The translations under genes and the position numbers were made by a program. A stretch of DNA of 64,000 nucleotides from Leuctra nigra (lineage: Eukaryota > Arthropoda > Insecta > Plecoptera > Leuctridae), in contig CAKOGZ010000158.1 of the NCBI GenBank assembly GCA_934045905.1, positions 1-64,000 of the forward strand. The letters are read 5' to 3'. The notes beneath the pieces are model-generated. The model did no database searches. It was not told the DNA's origin and saw nothing but the letters and a program-made list of their open reading frames with translations. This document shows positions 14,001 to 27,600 of this stretch, piece after piece. Every line of letters starts with the position of its first letter. Position 1 is the first letter of the stretch.

Positions 14001-17000
14001 GGTTCCAATCCTGACAGTGTCTGGTCAGCAAGGCAACGTGTGGCTCAGGCGCATCGCCAGGCTGGAGCAAGTTCCAGGGCACTTCCAGGTGAGAGCAAGA
14101 CCATGACGCGTCATAGACCATCTCTAGAGCATTCACAGCACGTTCCTGCACACCTCTCTGCTGGTTCCAATCCTGACAGTGTCTGGTCAGCAAGGCAACG
14201 TGTGGCTCAGGCGCATCGCCAGGCTGGAGCAAGTTCCAGGGCACTTCCAGGTGAGAGCAAGACCATGACGCGTCATAGACCATCTCTAGAGCATTCACAG
14301 CACGTTCCTGCACACCTCTCTGCTGGTTCCAATCCTGACAGTGTCTGGTCAGCAAGGCAACGTGTGGCTCAGGCGCATCGCCAGGCTGGAGCAAGTTCCA
14401 GGGCACTTCCAGGTGAGAGCAAGACCATGACGCGTCATAGACCATCTCTAGAGCATTCACAGCACGTTCCTGCACACCTCTCTGCTGGTTCCAATCCTGA
14501 CAGTGTCTGGTCAGCAAGGCAACGTGTGGCTCAGGCGCATCGCCAGGCTGGAGCAAGTTCCAGGGCACTTCCAGGTGAGAGCAAGACCATGACGCGTCAT
14601 AGACCATCTCTAGAGCATTCACAGCACGTTCCTGCACACCTCTCTGCTGGTTCCAATCCTGACAGTGTCTGGTCAGCAAGGCAACGTGTGGCTCAGGCGC
14701 ATCGCCAGGCTGGAGCAAGTTCCAGGGCACTTCCAGGTGAGAGCAAGACCATGACGCGTCATAGACCATCTCTAGAGCATTCACAGCACGTTCCTGCACA
14801 CCTCTCTGCTGGTTCCAATCCTGACAGTGTCTGGTCAGCAAGGCAACGTGTGGCTCAGGCGCATCGCCAGGCTGGAGCAAGTTCCAGGGCACTTCCAGGT
14901 GAGAGCAAGACCATGACGCGTCATAGACCATCTCTAGAGCATTCACAGCACGTTCCTGCACACCTCTCTGCTGGTTCAAATCCTGACAGTGTCTGGTTTA
15001 GCAAGGCAACGTGTGGCTCAGGCGCATCGCCAGGCTGGAGCAAGTTCCAGGGCACTTCCAGGTGAGAGCAAGACCATGACGCGTCATAGACCATCTCTAG
15101 AGCATTCACAGCACGTTCCTGCACACCTCTCTGCTGGTTCCAATCCTGACAGTGTCTGGTCAGCAAGGCAACGTGTGGCTCAGGCGCATCGCCAGGCTGG
15201 AGCAAGTTCCAGGGCACTTCCAGGTGAGAGCAAGACCATGACGCGTCATAGACCATCTCTAGAGCATTCACAGCACGTTCCTGCACACCTCTCTGCTGGT
15301 TCCAATCCTGACAGTGTCTGGTCAGCAAGGCAACGTGTGGCTCAGGCGCATCGCCAGGCTGGAGCAAGTTCCAGGGCACTTCCAGGTGAGAGCAAGACCA
15401 TGACGCGTCATAGACCATCTCTAGAGCATTCACAGCACGTTCCAGCACACCTCTCTGCTGGTTCCAATCCTGACAGTGTCTGGTCAGCAAGGCAACGTGT
15501 GGCTCAGGCGCATCGCCAGGCTGGAGCAAGTTCCAGGGCACTTCCAGGTGAGAGCAAGACCATGACGCGTCATAGACCATCTCTAGAGCATTCACAGCAC
15601 GTTCCTGCACACCTCTCTGCTGGTTCCAATCCTGACAGTGTCTGGTCAGCAAGGCAACGTGTGGCTCAGGCGCATCGCCAGGCTGGAGCAAGTTCCAGGG
15701 CACTTCCAGGTGAGAGCAAGACCATGACGCGTCATAGACCATCTCTAGAGCATTCACAGCACGTTCCTGCACACCTCTCTGCTGGTTCCAATCCTGACAG
15801 TGTCTGGTCAGCAAGGCAACGTGTGGCTCAGGCGCATCGCCAGGCTGGAGCAAGTTCCAGGGCACTTCCAGGTGAGAGCAAGACCATGACGCGTCATAGA
15901 CCATCTCTAGAGCATTCGCAGCACGTTCCTGCACACCTCTCTGCTGGTTCCAATCCTGACAGTGTCTGGTCAGCAAGGCAACGTGTGGCTCAGGCGCATC
16001 GCCAGGCTGGAGCAAGTTCCAGGGCACTTCCAGGTGAGAGCAAGACCATGACGCGTCATAGACCATCTCTAGAGCATTCACAGCACGTTCCTGCACACCT
16101 CTCTGCTGGTTCCAATCCTGACAGTGTCTGGTCAGCAAGGCAACGTGTGGCTCAGGCGCATCGCCAGGCTGGAGCAAGTTCCAGGGCACTTCCAGGTGAG
16201 AGCAAGACCATGACGCGTCATAGACCATCTCTAGAGCATTCACAGCACGTTCCTGCACACCTCTCTGCTGGTTCCAATCCTGACAGTGTCTGGTCAGCAA
16301 GGCAACGTGTGGCTCAGGCGCATCGCCAGGCTGGAGCAAGTTCCAGGGCACTTCCAGGTGAGAGCAAGACCATGACGCGTCATAGACCATCTCTAGAGCA
16401 TTCACAGCACGTTCCTGCACACCTCTCTGCTGGTTCCAATCCTGACAGTGTCTGGTCAGCAAGGCAACGTGTGGCTCAGGCGCATCGCCAGGCTGGAGCA
16501 AGTTCCAGGGCACTTCCAGGTGAGAGCAAGACCATGACGCGTCATAGACCATCTCTAGAGCATTCACAGCACGTTCCTGCACACCTCTCTGCTGGTTCCA
16601 ATCCTGACAGTGTCTGGTCAGCAAGGCAACGTGTGGCTCAGGCGCATCGCCAGGCTGGAGCAAGTTCCAGGTCACTTCCAGGTGAGAGCAAGACCATGAC
16701 GCGTCATAGACCATCTCTAGAGCATTCACAGCACGTTCCTGCACACCTCTCTGCTGGTTCCAATCCTGACAGTGTCTGGTCAGCGAGGCAACGTGTGGCT
16801 CAGGCGCATCGCCAGGCTGGAGCAAGTTCCAGGGCACTTCCAGGTGAGAGCAAGACCATGACGCGTCATAGACCATCTCTAGAGCATTCACAGCACGTTC
16901 CTGCACACCTCTCTGCTGGTTCCAATCCTGACAGTGTCTGGTCAGCAAGGCAACGTGTGGCTCAGGCGCATCGCCAGGCTGGAGCAAGTTCCAGGTCACT

Positions 17001-20000
17001 TCCAGGTGAGAGCAAGACCATGACGCGTCATAGACCATCTCTAGAGCATTCACAGCACGTTCCTGCACACCTCTCTGCTGGTTCCAATCCTGACAGTGTC
17101 TGGTCAGCAAGGCAACGTGTGGCTCAGGCGCATCGCCAGGCTGGAGCAAGTTCCAGGGCACTTCCAGGTGAGAGCAAGACCATGACGCGTCATAGACCAT
17201 CTCTAGAGCATTCACAGCACGTTCCTGCACACCTCTCTGCTGGTTCCAATCCTGACAGTGTCTGGTCAGCAAGGCAACGTGTGGCTCAGGCGCATCGCCA
17301 GGCTGGAGCAAGTTCCAGGGCACTTCCAGGTGAGAGCAAGACCATGACGCGTCATAGACCATCTCTAGAGCATTCACAGCACGTTCCTGCACACCTCTCT
17401 GCTGGTTCCAATCCTGACAGTGTCTGGTCAGCAAGGCAACGTGTGGCTCAGGCGCATCGCCAGGCTGGAGCAAGTTCCAGGGCACTTCCAGGTGAGAGCA
17501 AGACCATGACGCGTCATAGACCATCTCTAGAGCATTCACAGCACGTTCCTGCACACCTCTCTGCTGGTTCCAATCCTGACAGTGTCTGGTCAGCAAGGCA
17601 ACGTGTGGCTCAGGCGCATCGCCAGGCTGGAGCAAGTTCCAGGGCACTTCCAGGTGAGAGCAAGACCATGACGCGTCATAGACCATCTCTAGAGCATTCA
17701 CAGCACGTTCCTGCACACCTCTCTGCTGGTTCCAATCCTGACAGTGTCTGGTCAGCAAGGCAACGTGTGGCTCAGGCGCATCGCCAGGCTGGAGCAAGTT
17801 CCAGGGCACTTCCAGGTGAGAGCAAGACCATGACGCGTCATAGACCATCTCTAGAGCATTCACAGCACGTTCCTGCACACCTCTCTGCTGGTTCCAATCC
17901 TGACAGTGTCTGGTCAGCAAGGCAACGTGTGGCTCAGGCGCATCGCCAGGCTGGAGCAAGTTCCAGGGCACTTCCAGGTGAGAGCAAGACCATGACGCGT
18001 CATAGACCATCTCTAGAGCATTCACAGCACGTTCCTGCACACCTCTCTGCTGGTTCCAATCCTGACAGTGTCTGGTCAGCAAGGCAACGTGTGGCTCAGG
18101 CGCATCGCCAGGCTGGAGCAAGTTCCAGGGCACTTCCAGGTGAGAGCAAGACCATGACGCGTCATAGACCATCTCTAGAGCATTCACAGCACGTTCCTGC
18201 ACACCTCTCTGCTGGTTCCAATCCTGACAGTGTCTGGTCAGCAAGGCAACGTGTGGCTCAGGCGCATCGCCAGGCTGGAGCAAGTTCCAGGGCACTTCCA
18301 GGTGAGAGCAAGACCATGACGCGTCATAGACCATCTCTAGAGCATTCACAGCACGTTCCTGCACACCTCTCTGCTGGTTCCAATCCTGACAGTGTCTGGT
18401 CAGCAAGGCAACGTGTGGCTCAGGCGCATCGCCAGGCTGGAGCAAGTTCCAGGGCACTTCCAGGTGCGAGCAAGACCATGACGCGTCATAGACCATCTCT
18501 AGAGCATTCACAGCACGTTCCTGCTCACCTCTCTGCTGGTTCCAATCCTGACAGTGTCTGGTCAGCAAGGCAACGTGTGGCTCAGGCGCATCGCCAGGCT
18601 GGAGCAAGTTCCAGGGCACTTCCAGGTGAGAGCAAGACCATGACGCGTCATAGACCATCTCTAGAGCATTCACAGCACGTTCCTGCACACCTCTCTGCTG
18701 GTTCCAATCCTGACAGTGTCTGGTCAGCAAGGCAACGTGTGGCTCAGGCGCATCGCCAGGCTGGAGCAAGTTCCAGGGCACTTCCAGGTGAGAGCAAGAC
18801 CATGACGCGTCATAGACCATCTCTAGAGCATTCACAGCACGTTCCTGCACACCTCTCTGCTGGTTCCAATCCTGACAGTGTCTGGTCAGCAAGGCAACGT
18901 GTGGCTCAGGCGCATCGCCAGGCTGGAGCAAGTTCCAGGGCACTTCCAGGTGAGAGCAAGACCATGACGCGTCATAGACCATCTCTAGAGCATTCACAGC
19001 ACGTTCCTGCACACCTCTCTGCTGGTTCCAATCCTGACAGTGTCTGGTCAGCAAGGCAACGTGTGGCTCAGGCGCATCGCCAGGCTGGAGCAAGTTCCAG
19101 GGCACTTCCAGGTGAGAGCAAGACCATGACGCGTCATAGACCATCTCTAGAGCATTCACAGCACGTTCCTGCACACCTCTCTGCTGGTTCCAATCCTGAC
19201 AGTGTCTGGTCAGCAAGGCAACGTGTGGCTCAGGCGCATCGCCAGGCTGGAGCAAGTTCCAGGGCACTTCCAGGTGAGAGCAAGACCATGACGCGTCATA
19301 GACCATCTCTAGAGCATTCACAGCACGTTCCTGCACACCTCTCTGCTGGTTCCAATCCTGACAGTGTCTGGTCAGCAAGGCAACGTGTGGCTCAGGCGCA
19401 TCGCCAGGCTGGAGCAAGTTCCAGGGCACTTCCAGGTGAGAGCAAGACCATGACGCGTCATAGACCATCTCTAGAGCATTCACAGCACGTTCCTGCACAC
19501 CTCTCTGCTGGTTCCAATCCTGACAGTGTCTGGTCAGCAAGGCAACGTGTGGCTCAGGCGCATCGCCAGGCTGGAGCAAGTTCCAGGGCACTTCCAGGTG
19601 AGAGCAAGACCATGACGCGTCATAGACCATCTCTAGAGCATTCACAGCACGTTCCTGCACACCTCTCTGCTGGTTCCAATCCTGACAGTGTCTGGTCAGC
19701 AAGGCAACGTGTGGCTCAGGCGCATCGCCAGGCTGGAGCAAGTTCCAGGGCACTTCCAGGTGAGAGCAAGACCATGACGCGTCATAGACCATCTCTAGAG
19801 CATTCACAGCACGTTCCTGCACACCTCTCTGCTGGTTCCAATCCTGACAGTGTCTGGTCAGCAAGGCAACGTGTGGCTCAGGCGCATCGCCAGGCTGGAG
19901 CAAGTTCCAGGGCACTTCCAGGTGAGAGCAAGACCATGACGCGTCATAGACCATCTCTAGAGCATTCACAGCACGTTCCTGCACACCTCTCTGCTGGTTC

Positions 20001-20051
20001 CAATCCTGACAGTGTCTGGTCAGCAAGGCAACGTGTGGCTCAGGCGCATCG

Positions 20052-21646
20052 ACAGGCTGGAGCAAGTTCCAGGGCACTTCCAGGTGAGAGCAAGACCATG
20101 ACGCGTCATAGACCATCTCTAGAGCATTCACAGCACGTTCCTGCACACCTCTCTGCTGGTTCCAATCCTGACAGTGTCTGGTCAGCAAGGCAACGTGTGG
20201 CTCAGGCGCATCGCCAGGCTGGAGCAAGTTCCAGGGCACTTCCAGGTGAGAGCAAGACCATGACGCGTCATAGACCATCTCTAGAGCATTCACAGCACGT
20301 TCCTGCACACCTCTCTGCTGGTTCCAATCCTGACAGTGTCTGGTTTAGCAAGGCAACGTGTGGCTCAGGCGCATCGCCAGGCTGGAGCAAGTTCCAGGGC
20401 ACTTCCAGGTGAGAGCAAGACCATGACGCGTCATAGACCATCTCTAGAGCATTCACAGCACGTTCCTGCACACCTCTCTGCTGGTTCCAATCCTGACAGT
20501 GTCTGGTCAGCAAGGCAACGTGTGGCTCAGGCGCATCGCCAGGCTGGAGCAAGTTCCAGGGCACTTCCAGGTGAGAGCAAGACCATGACGCGTCATAGAC
20601 CATCTCTAGAGCATTCACAGCACGTTCCTGCACACCTCTCTGCTGGTTCCAATCCTGACAGTGTCTGGTCAGCAAGGCAACGTGTGGCTCAGGCGCATCG
20701 CCAGGCTGGAGCAAGTTCCAGGGCACTTCCAGGTGAGAGCAAGACCATGACGCGTCATAGACCATCTCTAGAGCATTCACAGCACGTTCCTGCACACCTC
20801 TCTGCTGGTTCCAATCCTGACAGTGTCTGGTCAGCAAGGCAACGTGTGGCTCAGGCGCATCGCCAGGCTGGAGCAAGTTCCAGGGCACTTCCAGGTGAGA
20901 GCAAGACCATGACGCATCATAGACCATCTCTAGAGCATTCACAGCACGTTCCTGCACACCTCTCTGCTGGTTCCAATCCTGACAGTGTCTGGTCAGCAAG
21001 GCAACGTGTGGCTCAGGCGCATCGCCAGGCTGGAGCAAGTTCCAGGGCACTTCCAGGTGAGAGCAAGACCATGACGCGTCATAGACCATCTCTAGAGCAT
21101 TCACAGCACGTTCCTGCACACCTCTCTGCTGGTTCCAATCCTGACAGTGTCTGGTCAGCAAGGCAACGTGTGGCTCAGGCGCATCGCCAGGCTGGAGCAA
21201 GTTCCAGGGCACTTCCAGGTGAGAGCAAGACCATGACGCGTCATAGACCATCTCTAGAGCATTCACAGCACGTTCCTGCACACCTCTCTGCTGGTTCCAA
21301 TCCTGACAGTGTCTGGTCAGCAAGGCAACGTGTGGCTCAGGCGCATCGCCAGGCTGGAGCAAGTTCCAGGGCACTTCCAGGTGAGAGCAAGACCATGACG
21401 CATCATAGACCATCTCTAGAGCATTCACAGCACGTTCCTGCACACCTCTCTGCTGGTTCCAATCCTGACAGTGTCTGGTCAGCAAGGCAACGTGTGGCTC
21501 AGGCGCATCGCCAGGCTGGAGCAAGTTCCAGGGCACTTCCAGGTGAGAGCAAGACCATGACGCGTCATAGACCATCTCTAGAGCATTCACAGCACGTTCC
21601 TGCACACCTCTCTGCTGGTTCCAATCCTGACAGTGTCTGGTCAGCG
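20052..21646. repeat. satellite marker block, copy B
   Basis: This is the second copy of the ordered variant set of 447-2041: A at 20052, TTT at 20344-20346, A at 20916 and 21402, G at 21646. All distances are identical to copy A. Few private changes separate the copies, so the duplication is recent relative to the rest of the variation in the array. Confidence 0.9.
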
Positions 21647-24600
21647 AGGCAACGTGTGGCTCAGGCGCATCGCCAGGCTGGAGCAAGTTCCAGGGCACTT
21701 CCAGGTGAGAGCAAGACCATGACGCGTCATAGACCATCTCTAGAGCATTCACAGCACGTTCCTGCACACCTCTCTGCTGGTTCCAATCCTGACAGTGTCT
21801 GGTCAGCAAGGCAACGTGTGGCTCAGGCGCATCGCCAGGCTGGAGCAAGTTCCAGGGCACTTCCAGGTGAGAGCAAGACCATGACGCGTCATAGACCATC
21901 TCTAGAGCATTCACAGCACGTTCCTGCACACCTCTCTGCTGGTTCCAATCCTGACAGTGTCTGGTCAGCAAGGCAACGTGTGGCTCAGGCGCATCGCCAG
22001 GCTGGAGCAAGTTCCAGGGCACTTCCAGGTGAGAGCAAGACCATGACGCGTCATAGACCATCTCTAGAGCATTCACAGCACGTTCCTGCACACCTCTCTG
22101 CTGGTTCCAATCCTGACAGTGTCTGGTCAGCAAGGCAACGTGTGGCTCAGGCGCATCGCCAGGCTGGAGCAAGTTCCAGGGCACTTCCAGGTGAGAGCAA
22201 GACCATGACGCGTCATAGACCATCTCTAGAGCATTCACAGCACGTTCCTGCACACCTCTCTGCTGGTTCCAATCCTGACAGTGTCTGGTCAGCAAGGCAA
22301 CGTGTGGCTCAGGCGCATCGCCAGGCTGGAGCAAGTTCCAGGGCACTTCCAGGTGAGAGCAAGACCATGACGCGTCATAGACCATCTCTAGAGCATTCAC
22401 AGCACGTTCCTGCACACCTCTCTGCTGGTTCCAATCCTGACAGTGTCTGGTCAGCAAGGCAACGTGTGGCTCAGGCGCATCGCCAGGCTGGAGCAAGTTC
22501 CAGGGCACTTCCAGGTGAGAGCAAGACCATGACGCGTCATAGACCATCTCTAGAGCATTCACAGCACGTTCCTGCACACCTCTCTGCTGGTTCCAATCCT
22601 GACAGTGTCTGGTCAGCAAGGCAACGTGTGGCTCAGGCGCATCGCCAGGCTGGAGCAAGTTCCAGGGCACTTCCAGGTGAGAGCAAGACCATGACGCGTC
22701 ATAGACCATCTCTAGAGCATTCACAGCACGTTCCTGCACACCTCTCTGCTGGTTCCAATCCTGACAGTGTCTGGTCAGCAAGGCAACGTGTGGCTCAGGC
22801 GCATCGCCAGGCTGGAGCAAGTTCCAGGGCACTTCCAGGTGAGAGCAAGACCATGACGCGTCATAGACCATCTCTAGAGCATTCACAGCACGTTCCTGCA
22901 CACCTCTCTGCTGGTTCCAATCCTGACAGTGTCTGGTCAGCAAGGCAACGTGTGGCTCAGGCGCATCGCCAGGCTGGAGCAAGTTCCAGGGCACTTCCAG
23001 GTGAGAGCAAGACCATGACGCGTCATAGACCATCTCTAGAGCATTCACAGCACGTTCCTGCACACCTCTCTGCTGGTTCCAATCCTGACAGTGTCTGGTC
23101 AGCAAGGCAACGTGTGGCTCAGGCGCATCGCCAGGCTGGAGCAAGTTCCAGGGCACTTCCAGGTGAGAGCAAGACCATGACGCGTCATAGACCATCTCTA
23201 GAGCATTCACAGCACGTTCCTGCACACCTCTCTGCTGGTTCCAATCCTGACAGTGTCTGGTCAGCAAGGCAACGTGTGGCTCAGGCGCATCGCCAGGCTG
23301 GAGCAAGTTCCAGGGCACTTCCAGGTGAGAGCAAGACCATGACGCGTCATAGACCATCTCTAGAGCATTCACAGCACGTTCCTGCACACCTCTCTGCTGG
23401 TTCCAATCCTGACAGTGTCTGGTCAGCAAGGCAACGTGTGGCTCAGGCGCATCGCCAGGCTGGAGCAAGTTCCAGGGCACTTCCAGGTGAGAGCAAGACC
23501 ATGACGCGTCATAGACCATCTCTAGAGCATTCACAGCACGTTCCTGCACACCTCTCTGCTGGTTCCAATCCTGACAGTGTCTGGTCAGCAAGGCAACGTG
23601 TGGCTCAGGCGCATCGCCAGGCTGGAGCAAGTTCCAGGGCACTTCCAGGTGAGAGCAAGACCATGACGCGTCATAGACCATCTCTAGAGCATTCACAGCA
23701 CGTTCCTGCACACCTCTCTGCTGGTTCCAATCCTGACAGTGTCTGGTCAGCAAGGCAACGTGTGGCTCAGGCGCATCGCCAGGCTGGAGCAAGTTCCAGG
23801 GCACTTCCAGGTGAGAGCAAGACCATGACGCGTCATAGACCATCTCTAGAGCATTCACAGCACGTTCCTGCACACCTCTCTGCTGGTTCCAATCCTGACA
23901 GTGTCTGGTCAGCAAGGCAACGTGTGGCTCAGGCGCATCGCCAGGCTGGAGCAAGTTCCAGGGCACTTCCAGGTGAGAGCAAGACCATGACGCGTCATAG
24001 ACCATCTCTAGAGCATTCACAGCACGTTCCTGCACACCTCTCTGCTGGTTCCAATCCTGACAGTGTCTGGTCAGCAAGGCAACGTGTGGCTCAGGCGCAT
24101 CGCCAGGCTGGAGCAAGTTCCAGGGCACTTCCAGGTGAGAGCAAGACCATGACGCGTCATAGACCATCTCTAGAGCATTCACAGCACGTTCCTGCACACC
24201 TCTCTGCTGGTTCCAATCCTGACAGTGTCTGGTCAGCAAGGCAACGTGTGGCTCAGGCGCATCGCCAGGCTGGAGCAAGTTCCAGGGCACTTCCAGGTGA
24301 GAGCAAGACCATGACGCGTCATAGACCATCTCTAGAGCATTCACAGCACGTTCCTGCACACCTCTCTGCTGGTTCCAATCCTGACAGTGTCTGGTCAGCA
24401 AGGCAACGTGTGGCTCAGGCGCATCGCCAGGCTGGAGCAAGTTCCAGGGCACTTCCAGGTGAGAGCAAGACCATGACGCGTCATAGACCATCTCTAGAGC
24501 ATTCACAGCACGTTCCTGCACACCTCTCTGCTGGTTCCAATCCTGACAGTGTCTGGTCAGCAAGGCAACGTGTGGCTCAGGCGCATCGCCAGGCTGGAGC

Positions 24601-27600
24601 AAGTTCCAGGGCACTTCCAGGTGAGAGCAAGACCATGACGCGTCATAGACCATCTCTAGAGCATTCACAGCACGTTCCTGCACACCTCTCTGCTGGTTCC
24701 AATCCTGACAGTGTCTGGTCAGCAAGGCAACGTGTGGCTCAGGCGCATCGCCAGGCTGGAGCAAGTTCCAGGGCACTTCCAGGTGAGAGCAAGACCATGA
24801 CGCGTCATAGACCATCTCTAGAGCATTCACAGCACGTTCCTGCACACCTCTCTGCTGGTTCCAATCCTGACAGTGTCTGGTCAGCAAGGCAACGTGTGGC
24901 TCAGGCGCATCGCCAGGCTGGAGCAAGTTCCAGGGCACTTCCAGGTGAGAGCAAGACCATGACGCGTCATAGACCATCTCTAGAGCATTCACAGCACGTT
25001 CCTGCACACCTCTCTGCTGGTTCCAATCCTGACAGTGTCTGGTCAGCAAGGCAACGTGTGGCTCAGGCGCATCGCCAGGCTGGAGCAAGTTCCAGGGCAC
25101 TTCCAGGTGAGAGCAAGACCATGACGCGTCATAGACCATCTCTAGAGCATTCACAGCACGTTCCTGCACACCTCTCTGCTGGTTCCAATCCTGACAGTGT
25201 CTGGTCAGCAAGGCAACGTGTGGCTCAGGCGCATCGCCAGGCTGGAGCAAGTTCCAGGGCACTTCCAGGTGAGAGCAAGACCATGACGCGTCATAGACCA
25301 TCTCTAGAGCATTCACAGCACGTTCCTGCACACCTCTCTGCTGGTTCCAATCCTGACAGTGTCTGGTCAGCAAGGCAACGTGTGGCTCAGGCGCATCGCC
25401 AGGCTGGAGCAAGTTCCAGGGCACTTCCAGGTGAGAGCAAGACCATGACGCGTCATAGACCATCTCTAGAGCATTCACAGCACGTTCCTGCACACCTCTC
25501 TGCTGGTTCCAATCCTGACAGTGTCTGGTCAGCAAGGCAACGTGTGGCTCAGGCGCATCGCCAGGCTGGAGCAAGTTCCAGGGCACTTCCAGGTGAGAGC
25601 AAGACCATGACGCGTCATAGACCATCTCTAGAGCATTCACAGCACGTTCCTGCACACCTCTCTGCTGGTTCCAATCCTGACAGTGTCTGGTCAGCAAGGC
25701 AACGTGTGGCTCAGGCGCATCGCCAGGCTGGAGCAAGTTCCAGGGCACTTCCAGGTGACAGCAAGACCATGACGCGTCATAGACCATCTCTAGAGCATTC
25801 ACAGCACGTTCCTGCACACCTCTCTGCTGGTTCCAATCCTGACAGTGTCTGGTCAGCAAGGCAACGTGTGGCTCAGGCGCATCGCCAGGCTGGAGCAAGT
25901 TCCAGGGCACTTCCAGGTGAGAGCAAGACCATGACGCGTCATAGACCATCTCTAGAGCATTCACAGCACGTTCCTGCACACCTCTCTGCTGGTTCCAATC
26001 CTGACAGTGTCTGGTCAGCAAGGCAACGTGTGGCTCAGGCGCATCGCCAGGCTGGAGCAAGTTCCAGGGCACTTCCAGGTGAGAGCAAGACCATGACGCG
26101 TCATAGACCATCTCTAGAGCATTCACAGCACGTTCCTGCACACCTCTCTGCTGGTTCCAATCCTGACAGTGTCTGGTCAGCAAGGCAACGTGTGGCTCAG
26201 GCGCATCGCCAGGCTGGAGCAAGTTCCAGGGCACTTCCAGGTGAGAGCAAGACCATGACGCGTCATAGACCATCTCTAGAGCATTCACAGCACGTTCCTG
26301 CACACCTCTCTGCTGGTTCCAATCCTGACAGTGTCTGGTCAGCAAGGCAACGTGTGGCTCAGGCGCATCGCCAGGCTGGAGCAAGTTCCAGGGCACTTCC
26401 AGGTGAGAGCAAGACCATGACGCGTCATAGACCATCTCTAGAGCATTCACAGCACGTTCCTGCACACCTCTCTGCTGGTTCCAATCCTGACAGTGTCTGG
26501 TCAGCAAGGCAACGTGTGGCTCAGGCGCATCGCCAGGCTGGAGCAAGTTCCAGGGCACTTCCAGGTGAGAGCAAGACCATGACGCGTCATAGACCATCTC
26601 TAGAGCATTCACAGCACGTTCCTGCACACCTCTCTGCTGGTTCCAATCCTGACAGTGTCTGGTCAGCAAGGCAACGTGTGGCTCAGGCGCATCGCCAGGC
26701 TGGAGCAAGTTCCAGGGCACTTCCAGGTGAGAGCAAGACCATGACGCGTCATAGACCATCTCTAGAGCATTCACAGCACGTTCCTGCACACCTCTCTGCT
26801 GGTTCCAATCCTGACAGTGTCTGGTCAGCAAGGCAACGTGTGGCTCAGGCGCATCGCCAGGCTGGAGCAAGTTCCAGGGCACTTCCAGGTGAGAGCAAGA
26901 CCATGACGCGTCATAGACCATCTCTAGAGCATTCACAGCACGTTCCTGCACACCTCTCTGCTGGTTCCAATCCTGACAGTGTCTGGTCAGCAAGGCAACG
27001 TGTGGCTCAGGCGCATCGCCAGGCTGGAGCAAGTTCCAGGGCACTTCCAGGTGAGAGCAAGACCATGACGCGTCATAGACCATCTCTAGAGCATTCACAG
27101 CACGTTCCTGCACACCTCTCTGCTGGTTCCAATCCTGACAGTGTCTGGTCAGCAAGGCAACGTGTGGCTCAGGCGCATCGCCACGCTGGAGCAAGTTCCA
27201 GGGCACTTCCAGGTGAGAGCAAGACCATGACGCGTCATAGACCATCTCTAGAGCATTCACAGCACGTTCCTGCACACCTCTCTGCTGGTTCCAATCCTGA
27301 CAGTGTCTGGTCAGCAAGGCAACGTGTGGCTCAGGCGCATCGCCAGGCTGGAGCAAGTTCCAGGGCACTTCCAGGTGAGAGCAAGACCATGACGCGTCAT
27401 AGACCATCTCTAGAGCATTCACAGCACGTTCCTGCACACCTCTCTGCTGGTTCCAATCCTGACAGTGTCTGGTCAGCAAGGCAACGTGTGGCTCAGGCGC
27501 ATCGCCAGGCTGGAGCAAGTTCCAGGTCACTTCCAGGTGAGAGCAAGACCATGACGCGTCATAGACCATCTCTAGAGCATTCACAGCACGTTCCTGCACA

